Program-made: the position numbers and the translations under genes | Notes under the pieces: model-generated | Told to the model about the DNA's origin: nothing | Database searches by the model: none | Seen by the model: the letters and a program-made list of their open reading frames with translations, nothing else | Origin: Tetmemena sp. SeJ-2015 | Taxonomy: Eukaryota; Ciliophora; Spirotrichea; Sporadotrichida; Oxytrichidae | Direction of reading: 5' to 3' | Assembly (NCBI GenBank): GCA_027382625.1 | Contig: JAJKFJ010020820.1 | Span: 1 to 64,000 of the forward strand | DNA length: 64,000 bases | Shown: piece by piece, positions 50,483 to 61,008 of the stretch | How the letters are laid out: each line of letters opens with the position of its first letter | Position numbering within the stretch: the first letter of the stretch is position 1

Positions 50483-53400
50483 TCATGATGCAGTATCGCA
50501 CTTTATAAGTTTAAATCCAATATTGATGACTATACTTTGCGTGCCTTGAGTTTTGGAGTTGTCATCTTATGGACTGGACTTTTTCTTGCCTCTTTGACTG
50601 CCGCTCTTGTCCCTCTTTTCTGCTTCTGTGGCGTCGTGATCGACATACTTGGCCTCCTTTCTCTTTCTTTTCCATTCCAAGAATTTTTCCCTAATCGCCT
50701 TGATAATCTCGTAGATCACAATCCAAATAGAAATGCAAATAAAGCTGTTATCAATCATTATATGTGAATGACGAGGTTTATTGCTAAAGTAGCCAGGATG
50801 ATGTAAATTATGATCCAGCCAATTTTGTTCTAAAAAATATGTTCCAAATTTGCACATTCAAATTAGTGTAGTTCTTAGTGGCGAGATCTGGGACTGCATC
50901 AGTCTGGCAGAACCACAAGCAAGCCACGATTATTGCCTTATTTAATCACGCTTTCAATATTAATTAAAGCCAGTTTTAAAAAAAGAATAGGATACAGACT
51001 TCATTAAGGATCTCTTGGAAGTTTTGAGTTCTTGTCTTGTATGGTCTCACAATTATGTTGAAAGCAAGTTGACCTATGCAGTGAACTAAGTTCAAACCCA
51101 GTTAGTAGTAAACAAGTTCGGGAGGCATTGCAAAGATCAGCAAGTAGTAGAATCTTATTCCTTTATATTAATTATTAGATAAAAATTTTAATTGGTAGAA
51201 TCTCCTAATCATGAAAGAAAAAGTTGCGTAGTGACCCCATGTCCCAAGTGGTCTGATAACAGAAAAATAAATCACAATATAAAAAGATCTGAGACCACTG
51301 ACCAAAGTTCCAAACTTCTCTATGATATCTTCATCTTCATAGAGTTCAATTTTCCTCTTCGTCATGAATATAAAGCAGATCACTACTTCACAAATTGTCA
51401 CGATCTAAGATTGAATTTAGACAGATAATTTAACTTACAAAGAAAAAGACAGCGATTGCTCCAGAGGTGATGTTCAGCTTGTCGTCCATGTAGAACAAAA
51501 CTTAAAATGGTTGTTTAATCCGCATTATTAATTTTTTTAACTGTGTTCATGTAAGAAAATAGACCCACATCCAGGTAGGTCTCCATCATCGTCCTCAGCA
51601 ATACACTATAAGAGTACTCTTTCAGCTGGTCGCCCACGTATTTCTCAACCCTTTAAGTTTAAAATTGCTTATTTTTTATTACCTTTGCAGTCTGGGGTGC
51701 TTGTACTTTATGAATAGAGACCTGAGAACTTAAAATTCGCACTCAACTTTTTTCTTAAACTCTATAAAGGATGTAAAATCCGATGAGAGTCATAACTACT
51801 AGGTAAACATCGACCATGTTCATGATGAATATTTGAGAGTCCACTCCATAGAGACTGAAATTGTAATTCATGGGTTCGAACTTGACCTCGTCCTCTTAAA
51901 TCTTCTGATAGATAGTGTCCTTGAAGGGAATCATATCAAAGTTTAAAAGTTCATCAATTTATGATGGCCTTTATTATTAAGTTTGAGACCATCATCATGT
52001 TGAAGAACACATAGATGTGAGGTAAAATTAAGTGAAATGTGAAGCATGCTGTTTATTTGTATTTTATTCATTACTTTAAGTGATTTGGTTTAACAGGTTA
52101 ACATTAAGGAAGACGAAATAGTTCAAGATTTCTAGACCGTGAAGCAGAGCCCAAAGGCTTGACATAGCGGAAGACATCAAGATAAACATTAAAAATTGAG
52201 GATGTATAATCACAGTACTAGCAATGATCGCCGAGCCAAAGAGCGTCTTCAAAATAACGTTGATTGAGTCTGACAAATTTTCAAGTTGCTAAAGCGCTTC
52301 ATCAAAAAGTAAGGATACTTTTAAACTCGAAATATAATATCGTCTGGATCTATAATGAGAGCAATATCTGCTGAGTAGACTCTGTTGACTAGGTAGTTAC
52401 CTTTCTGAGATATTGTCTGAATCAAATAGTTTGCAATCGTGATGTTTGCAGTTTCTTTATCCTAAAACAAGTTTAAAATGTGGGGTGAATATTTATTACT
52501 GAATGCATTCCTATTGAACTTGGATTGTCAAAGTCGATTTAAACAGTCATATATGGATAGATGGATAGATAAAAAAATAAGTGTGACTAAAAACAACAAT
52601 TTTTAAGTCAAGTCCTTATTCGTAATTGAAGTTAAATAGAGGGAAATCATATCCTAAATTACAAAAATTTAAATAGAGTTTACCTCCCAAGTGAAATTGT
52701 AGGGTTCAAGCGGACCTTGCATGGTTATTGTGATAAATTTAGACTCCTTAATTTGAGAATAAGTTTAAGGAGGGATCGCTATTTCCTAGTTAAAAGTAAT
52801 TGTGACTGAGCCGTCATGAGAGTAACGATAAATCTGACCCCTCAACTCTTTCTCGTTTGAGAAGTCATCCGTTTAATTGGAGTCCAGCACTATGATGTTG
52901 AATATGTAAAGATTGTATCCTAAAAATAATTTCATCTGAAGTCAGAATTGATAAAATTTAATTACATTATAGTAAGAAGGCGCTTTAGTCTCTGAAACTT
53001 TCAAAACTAAGCTGTAAGATCCGACATCTACTTTTGTGAGGGGTTTACTGTTGATGATCAAGTTCCTAGAGTCAAGAGTAACAAAGTAAGGAAGCGCAGA
53101 GAAGTCAGAGAGATAAAGCTCGAGCGTGAAAGGCGAATTCTTCTCCTTGTCAATAATAGAAGGTAATTGAATCTGGTAACTCTGCTTCAGATTGTAGGTA
53201 TAGTTGAACTTTTTTATGCTCATATAAGGCGCTGAGTTATTCTTAATTATGATCTGCTGATAATAGATATTTCTAGCAGAGTTGAAGCACCCAGAAAACA
53301 TGACCATGTACGAACCTATGTTAGCTGTGTCGTTAGTGTAGACATAGAGCCTGTCATTTTTGTAGGTGATGAAACTTGGCAGATCTGATCCATTGTTCAA

Positions 53401-55690
53401 AGTGATATTCATGCCACCTCCCGAGTCTCTGATGCGCAAGTAGAACTTTTGCTTGAGAGACTTGTAGCTGTTAACTTCTCCCCTGTAGTATATAAGAGCT
53501 GAGTTCGAGTAGAAGTCCACGATGTCAGGGTCGTCTGTGTTGTTAGCATTCTGGATAACTTCTTGTGGAGTTAAAATGACCGTCTAGTTCCCGCTCACAT
53601 ATTCATAAGGATTGAAAAAGCTGATCGCAAAGCACATTTGATAGGCCTTGTAGATGGCCTTAAGATCTCTGTGCGAGATGTTGTACCAGACTGAGAAAGC
53701 GAGATTCTTCGCCTGGTAGAGATCTAAGTAAGTATTGTTAGGCATTAGTTGGGGATTTTCAAAGGCGCCTACCTGATCTTTGTTATCAAATGCAGTTGCA
53801 TCTGGGATGCTCTTCATGTCTTGGCAGCAGTAGTCATCTGGGGTTTTGAAAGGGGAAGCTCTGGTCAAGAACATGGCCCTGTATTAAAAGTTCATGCTGT
53901 TCGCCATCTTAGAGGCACCAGCGAAGGCGAAACTGCCATCTTAAAACATGACTAGACCATTACTGAGGTAGAGATTAGACCCCAAAGAGAAGTATTTGCC
54001 CGCTGTCATTCTTCCAATCAGCTCTATTCTCACTATAATGGCATCCTAGTCCCCTGACTTAGTGTAGGAGGATGAAGCTGATGAAAGAAGGACGAATATT
54101 TGTTGGTTAGTAACTTCTAACCCAGTACACTGCTCTGGATTGTTGCCCGAGAACATGTATGTGTAAGTCTCGTCGCCGTTCTGCTTCATGCTAAAGATGT
54201 GCGCAGTCGCTGCATATACTCCGCATCCCACCACTCCTTGACTGTTATGAAAAGAAAAATGTTAATTATCAAACAAGAGAATTTGTTACTCCCCTTTCAA
54301 TGATTGAATTTCTCAATTGAGTAATAACATGATAATTATTATGAGGAGGAATATTAAGCTTGTCTTATTATAAATTTCATTTTTCAATTTAAATCAAGTG
54401 ATATCTCTGCACTTAATTTGGCCAATACCGTCAAGTGCTCTATTTAATATTTTTAACAAAGTTTTTCAAATTTTTCCTGATCCATCTTAGATTGCCATTA
54501 GATGCACTGACTTAGAAGATGGTTGAGTTTTGCCATTAAGATTGTATCGAGCTATCGTAGGAGTCTGTGTCGTTGAACTTTAGCGTGCCCGCATAGTAAA
54601 CATAACTCCTGGTTGAGTCAAGGCAGGACTTGAACTGACCTACAGTCTGCGAGTAAGTGACGTCTGGGTTGTTGGGACCAAGTTGCTTCTGCCAATCGAA
54701 GATCACTCCGCCATAGTTGAACTTGAAAATGTTGACCGGCTTGTTGAAGAAGTTGAGTGAGCCGTAGATGTTCAGGTACTGTCTGTATCTCTTTAAGCTT
54801 AATATAGTATAATAGCGTATTGAGATATCTAGGGACATGCCGGTGTAGCCAATTTTATCTTCCGTGAGTTTAGACTTGAATTCGAAGAAGACTTCCTGTC
54901 CCCTGCATGTTTATGTAGCCGAAGAAAGGTCGGTAGAAATTAATCTACCCGCCATAAACACCTTTTGGGGTTTTGTTGGAAAATGCCTTTTTAATAGCCC
55001 TAAGTTTTGGGATTTTAAAAAATATAAATATTTGCATTGGTTTCATTATCTTGATAGTACTTGCCCCATATGTAAGTTCCATCCTCCGCGTTAACAACCA
55101 TGGCAAAAGCTTCAATGGCTCGGTCCACAAAGTTATACTAAGAGTAGGATTTTAAAACGAAGTATTTAAAAGTACTAAAACTTAATTGATTCTCCGCACA
55201 TGAGGATGTATTGACCATCAGAACTGGCGTCAATATACCTGACGAAATTGTTACTTGTGCCCCCTAGAACACAGGGAACTTGTTCTTAATTTTGCAAGTA
55301 GCCTCCATTTCCCTCCCTCGAAAGTAGTTCTCAAAGCTCTCTCCGCGCTGCGAAAATAAGGCATTATAGGGGAAAAAAATGGGGGATTTTTTTAAAAAAA
55401 AAAAGGAAGGCAAACCGGCTTAAACCAAATTATCCTAATTATTGTTGTGAAATAAAAATTAATATGATTTTTTTTAATATTTCCAACACCTTCCCTAATC
55501 CCCTTTATTCACCACTAAATCACCACTAAATTTTCCTAAACCTTACGGGTTTTCCAAAAAAAAGTTAAAATAAAATTTTTTAAAATTTTTTAATAATTTT
55601 TAATATAAGATAATTTAAGAGATTAACTCTATTGCGACGGCCGCATAGGGGTTTCTCAAATAGTTATCAGATCGTGGGGCAGCACCAATT
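50483..55690 (-). CDS. large Cadg-domain-like multi-span membrane protein (5' end disrupted)
   Basis: The N-terminal region (53600-55330) has repeated beta-propeller-like units (EDGTYIWGKYYQ, SDGQYILMCGES, DGSFAFAGASKM). Next come cadherin-like/dystroglycan-type beta domains (about 52940-53520: GSDLPSFITYKNDRLYVYTN, INSKPLTKVDVGSYSLVLKV), characteristic of Cadg proteins. The C-terminal part (50500-52300) has several membrane helices (LFGSAIIASTVIIHPQFLMF, ICEVVICFIFMTKRKIELYE) and a basic cytoplasmic tail. It ends at TGA 50483-50485. Many short introns are inferred. Such beta-propeller/Cadg/TM proteins form large families in ciliates and are of unknown, presumably cell-surface, function. The start codon is lost in the anomalous block at 55340-55650, so the 5' boundary is a guess. 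Confidence 0.75.
55340..55650. other. second anomalous homopolymer-rich block
   Basis: Long A, T and G runs (for example more than ten A near 55390) and loss of all coding frames at the 5' end of the Cadg-like gene. It resembles the 1759-2345 block. Most likely poor-quality or misjoined sequence. Confidence 0.6.
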
Positions 55691-55699
55691 TCTTCTTCT

Positions 55700-57904
55700 T
55701 CATGTCGATACTGGATCATGAGCCAGCTTCGCTACCTAACTTAAAAAGTTAGTCTTATCTCTCTGACTTGTGAGTACATTGTCATCTTCATATGATTGAG
55801 TACTTGATCAGAACCTTTGAGGTTATTGATATTATCAGCGACTTTGGCTTCCTTTTCTAAGATCTCCATCTTACGGTTGAGTTCTTGCATTTTCTTTCTC
55901 TCCTGGATTTTCTTCACCTCCTCCTCTCGAAGTTTTCGTAGTCCTTTCAACTCAAACTCATGGTCTTGGTTCTCCTCTCAAATAAAAGAAGGGAATAAAA
56001 GTTTGATGCTCCTTCTTTTAGTTAAGTTGCTTCTTGGTGAGCTCAAACTTTCTGTCCATCATCTTGCACTTTAATCGCCATTGTTCCTCCTCCTCTTGCT
56101 TCAAAGCCATTCAAGGCAAAATTATCTAAACCTATCATCTTTCATAAAAAATTTAACATATTGATTGCATTATCTAAAATGAAGCATTAACTCATTCGTT
56201 AAGCTAAGTTACCCTTCTTAGCTTTGTTAGCCTTGCTTGCACTTGTTTCAAGGAATTTGACTGCCTCCTTCTGCTTCTTGGCCATGAGCTTGTCTATCCC
56301 CTTCTTGCATTTTCTCATGTTATTTCCTCTCTTCTTCAGCTCGTTTCTCCTTTTCCTCTTGTGTTCTGACCTTCTTCTCGAACCATTTCATGTTCTTCAC
56401 CTGTGCGCTGTTCTGCATCTCCTAGATAAACTACTCATGCTAATTAAAGTAGTATGCTTCTGCTGCTTGAGGTAGAGCTCTTGCTCTATCCTGCTCATTT
56501 GAGACATGCATGTCTCCATCTCTATCTTGTGCTTCTCCTGCAGCTTTGCTAGTATCTCATTATGCTTCCCCTTCGTACCCCCTTCTTCTTCCTTTCAATA
56601 TCCATGCTCTGTTGCTTTGACATCTCATTCAGCTTCTACTACTTCTCCTTCAAGCTGCTTTCGTTGCCTTTCTTCCTCCAATTCCTGGTGATGTTGGAAG
56701 GTCTTGTGCAGCATATCTTGAGTGGACTTGACCTTTCTGAAGCCGCATATCATTAGCAATCCTTTTCTGCTTCTATAGGATATCTTAGACACAATAACAT
56801 TATACTTACCAGTTGCTTCTTTTGCTGCACAGTCTTCTTTGTCCACTTTTTCAAGCTTGCTGCTGTAGCTTGATCTCGATCGACTGTCTCCTTCGGTCCT
56901 GACTGAAGTGACGCTTGGTGTCGTTCTAAAGCGTTACTTTACAACAAGACCATTATTAGTCTTACCTGCAACTTAAACTAAAGCTTCATTAGCTTGTCCT
57001 TCTCCTCTTGAAGTCTTAAGGGCCGGTAACGATAGACAAATCCTTAAGAGGTGAAGTGAGAACGAGTAACAGAGAGAGGCAGTTTCTTTGAAGCGCCCTT
57101 CACACTCATGATGGATTTATTCTGGTTGTAATTGTTGATGGTGTTATTCAGGCTGGTGGTATTGCCCAAATCAAGTGTCTAGTTTATCTCATCCCTGTTC
57201 AGCTTTGCTATTTAACATAAGTTAAACCACACACAATCAATACTTACCTAGTCTCTGTCGCTCCTCGAGAACTTCATTGAGAGTTTGAAACAGTCTTGAT
57301 CTGTAGTGCTTCCACCTAAGCTCGATTATATCTTGTGCTATACCCTTTTGTTCGAACTGCTCGTAGGTTTAAGATATCAGCTCTGAGGGCTGGATACCCA
57401 GATTCTTGCAAGCTCTAGCCAAGAGAGGTGACTCCAGGTCTAGATTAATTGAGTCCAGCTGCTTGAGAGTCTTAATACGAGGGAGATGATTGTGTCGTTT
57501 CTCTTTGGCAGCTGGATTGCTCTGACTTGGTGCTAGTGCTTAAAGCTGATTGGTGACTTTTGATTTGAAGTTGACTCCTGTCACTCCCTGCTTTTACTCT
57601 GAGGAGTAGTTCTTGAGTGGGTCATAGGGGCTGCTCCCTGCAAACGGTTTCATGCTAGAATCTTTCTTAAGAAAGTTGATTGAAGAGGTCGAAGCATAGG
57701 CTTTCAAGTAAGCTCCAATTTAGAAATAATGTAATAAGTTGAAGAGAAATATTATTAAGAACGCTTTTATAAAAATAACTAGAACTTTAAAATCTACATG
57801 ACTGTCTTATTTAAATTTCTATTTGAAGAAAAAAGAACTAAAGATGTTTACTTGAGAGAGGAATGAGGATTCGAGAGACTAAGATTCAACCTGTCTTGTG
57901 ACAT
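55700..57904 (-). CDS. long coiled-coil protein
   Basis: ATG 57902-57904 (MSQDRLNLSLSNPHSS) is followed by an intron and a Ser/Pro-rich N-terminus (SSMKPFAGSSPYDPLKNYSS). A helical segment (QLDSINLDLESPLLARACKN, RWKHYRSRLFQTLNEVLEE) leads into an extended Glu/Lys/Gln-rich coiled coil (for example QDMLHKTFQHHQELEEERQR and EEEVKKIQERKKMQELNRK) to TGA 55700-55702. About six short introns are inferred. Charged coiled coils of this kind are common in ciliate basal-body and cytoskeletal proteins. No specific family is recognised. Confidence 0.7.
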
Positions 57905-58055
57905 TGTTATAGAAATCTGATTATAATCAAGAAATTAATATTAAAGTATATACTACAAACTTTTAATCCCTCTATTTAAAAAGATATAAAATAATCTCAC
58001 TACGAAATATTGGATATTAAATTCCATTCTCTTAATCTTTCTATCGTTCAGTCTT

Positions 58056-59976
58056 TCACTGGTATTATATTCCCGTGACTTTGTTCTTATACGACCTCCA
58101 GACACTTTTCTATTACCAGCCCTTCTTCAAGTGATTCTCTATATTCAAATAGTCTTTTTTCAAATTCATGAGTGATAGAATGTCTTTAAGCTTTCTCCAT
58201 TCGTCCATCGAAATCTCAAGCAAGTAGGTATCACCTTCTGAGTACGAGCTGTCGTTTCTTGTGTTCTAAATCGAATTAAACTGCCCATCTACAACGAGCT
58301 TAGACTTTTCCTTTTTCTCCATCAGGATCTCTTCTCCTATGAATTCTCCCATTCGAACCATTCCTATTGCTCCCAAAGTTTGATTGTGCAGCAAGATCTT
58401 GCCGAAAAGCACGAAGTAAAAGCTTAGCATGGTATCGCCTTCTTTATAAAGCAGCTGCTCTTAACTAAGCTTGATTAGGGGATAAGTTTTGAAGAGATGT
58501 TTGACACACTAAACTGAAAGCTTGCACAGAAATGAGTGATACTTCATCATGTTCACAACTGATACTTCCACCACTTTCTTACGATCAATCTTTTTCTCAT
58601 AAGCTGTCTTTAAAGCATTGTTTTAGAAGCACCTGAGTTTCATCATACTAAAAGCAAGATTAAGAAAGCGATATTGCTTACATTATTTTGTCCTGGTAGT
58701 GATTATCCTCTTCCTGAGATATGTTCGAAGTCTTGAATCTGAAACTTATTCAAGAACAGACTGAGTAGATTATTGGGATCAGTATATTTCTTCTATTGCT
58801 TAGTACCACCCGTCTCATCTAAGGATCTAGCATTGGTTTTATTTTAGCCGTTTCGATTTGCCTCTACCAGCTGAGCACTGATGTCAATCTTCAGGTTATC
58901 ATTCACTTCTAAGACGAACTTCTAGTGTATTCTGTAGAGTTTCTTCATTATAGCTCCACCTGCATCGTCATCTTCATCTAAAATTTACCTATTCAGTTTG
59001 CTCAAGTCATAAGCCTCTTCTCCAGGGTCGTAAACCCCCACCAAAGTTGGGTTTAGTAAAATCTTGTTCTGACTTGGCGAGGGTGTATTCTAAACGTTCC
59101 CATTCCCCATCTGTCCTCTTGGCCCAAGAACTTACTAAAATACTACCAATCTATTTAATCCAATATAAATCTTTGCCTATGTTTGCTTATGCTAAAGTTT
59201 CTCACTCAAGTTTCCATCACTTAATTTGGGACTGTTACGAAGAGAGTTCGCCACTGTTCTGGCCTCTTTCACATTTTGATAGGAAACTAGGTCTATACTT
59301 TTGTAGTCACCGTAGCCTTCATCTGGCTTGAAATCGTTTTAGAATTTATTGGTCTGTACTATACTCCTTTGCTACTAACTCTCCGCATTCAAAGCCTCTA
59401 TTTTATCTAGATGTTGGTCTAGTGATGACTGAAATTCGTCTTGCTTTAAAAATTTAGAACATCTATAAGATGATGATGCTCATTTTGTGGAAAAGAAGAC
59501 TACTAAGCACCTCTAATTGGAGAGACCCTTGCAGATATGCTTGAGTGCTGAGGCTGATACCTTTTTGGCGCCACACTTTAAAATAAATGCATGCTTCTGT
59601 TAATGGGCTGTGGGTTGAGCATCTTCATCAAGTTTTGAAAGTCATTATTCGAAGACAAATCTTCGTTCTATTGAAAACTAGTGTTGTTACTATTCGGTGC
59701 ATAAGGTTAAATAAAATTTAAATTCAATCATAATAGATAAATAAGTTGCTTGTCTAAGTAGCTGCTATTCAGAGTATTGGGCTGATACTCTTAGTGCTAG
59801 TATTTCTTAGAATTCAAAATCATAGCTCCTGTGTTCTGTAACCTCCTAGGCTGACCTCATAAAATAACAAAGGCATACTTTGTCTATTTTTAATATATTC
59901 CTCCACCCATCCTAGTGGAACTCGTGGGTAGTTGACTATGGTTGAGGCTGCTATAGCTCTGTTGCTCATAATCCAT
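58056..59976 (-). CDS. cyclic-nucleotide-binding-domain protein
   Basis: ATG 59974-59976 (MDYEQQSYSSLNHSQLPTSS) opens a Ser/Gln-rich N-terminus joined by a GT-AG intron near 59835-59870. The cyclic nucleotide-binding beta-roll is at about 58290-58470: LLYKEGDTMLSFYFVLFGKI, LLHNQTLGAIGMVRMGEFIG and EEILMEKKEKSKLVVDGQF. The phosphate-binding cassette is atypical (GEFIGEEIL in place of a canonical GExxGExALL..R-A), so nucleotide binding is uncertain. Preceding helices (IKLMKYHSFLCKLSVQCV region) act as the linker. The gene ends WRSYKNKVTGIQYQ at TGA 58056-58058. No kinase or channel domain was seen. Similar stand-alone CNB proteins are frequent in ciliates. Confidence 0.75.
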
Positions 59977-60064
59977 TAATTATTTATTCAAAACTAAGAG
60001 AAAGCATGAAATTTACGCCTTACTTGTAAAATTATCACTTCAAAATTGCATAAATAAAAGCAAA

Positions 60065-60938
60065 ATGGTTGAAGCACTTTCCTAAGATCAGAGTATATAA
60101 ATTTACAAAATTAGGGATTACCAGGGTATTTAAAGGGAAGTGTAAATCAGATCTGATGGTTGCGTTTCCGGTCTAGGTACAGGCCACGTCATTTGGAAAG
60201 GAGTAATTAGGATTGTTGGTATTTGTAAATCCTTTTAGGCAGAAGTATTGATTAAATTTCTTGAGAAGAAGATCCAAAGTCATCCAGAGCTTTTGAAAGG
60301 CAAGCGTATACTTGAAATAGGTTGCGGTGTTAGTGATTTGATAAATTCATGGAATCTTTATAGACTGGAATATGTGGACTATCCTGTGCTGCCTTTGGAG
60401 CAGAAAAGGTTTATCTGACTGATCTCAAGGAAGTTATAGAAAAGATCACATCAAGAAACCTAGAACTATTTATTGAGAACAAAGAAGTTAATTCAGGTAC
60501 AGCAGTCTAGGCTTTTGAACTTGATTGGAATATTGATACTGAGAGCCTTCAAGATAAAATTAAAAATATTTAAATCCCTGGCTTAAAGATATGCTGAGCT
60601 CTAAAGGCATCTTAGAAAAATAGATAGACTTGATCATAGGAAGTGATCTAATCTTTAACGAAAGTCATTTGCGTATGGTACCTAAAATTCTCAAATAGAT
60701 TTGCGATATACACTTCTCCATTCATAAGACAACCCCAACTTTTGTGATGAGTTACAAAAGTAGGAACACTGAAATTGATGAGAGTCTATACTCCGTCTTT
60801 GAGTAAGCAGGATTCGATGGTGAACAGGCAAACGGCAGAGAACTTGAAGATGATTTTATGTGCGAACCTATAGATATCTTCATTCTCAATTAATTAGATA
60901 AAGAACCTACACTTTTAATTCCAAGAATTGAAATTTGA
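60065..60938 (+). CDS. METTL21-like protein methyltransferase (Methyltransf_16)
   Basis: ATG 60065 (MVEALSQDQSIQIYKIRDYQ) is followed by the family N-terminus GLGTGHVIWKG. An intron of about 36 nt joins to AEVLIKFLEKKIQS, then LLKGKRILEIGCG. A second intron (35 nt, GTTAGT..TATAG) precedes TGICGLSCAAFGAEKVYLTD, together the motif I and post-I signature. The DLIIGSDLIFNESHL segment near 60640 corresponds to the (D/E)xxY-type active loop region. The C-terminus ends LLIPRIEI at TGA 60936-60938. These enzymes methylate Lys residues of chaperones and translation factors. The substrate is not predictable. It is divergent from the CNB gene, with 88 bp between start codons. Confidence 0.85.
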
Positions 60939-61008
60939 CTTTCTCTAAAGATTTTTAAGTTATTTGGCTAATGTTTGCTGACAGTAAATTTTTAAATCGA
61001 TAATAAAT

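Noticed and set aside
56224..56756. Plus-strand Leu/Phe/Ser-rich ORFs resembling membrane proteins
   Set aside because: Shadow of the Glu/Lys/Gln-rich coiled coil on the minus strand; antisense GAA/AAG codons read as TTC/CTT.
59047..59331. Plus-strand ORF of 94 residues
   Set aside because: Antisense to the cyclic-nucleotide-binding gene; no independent support.
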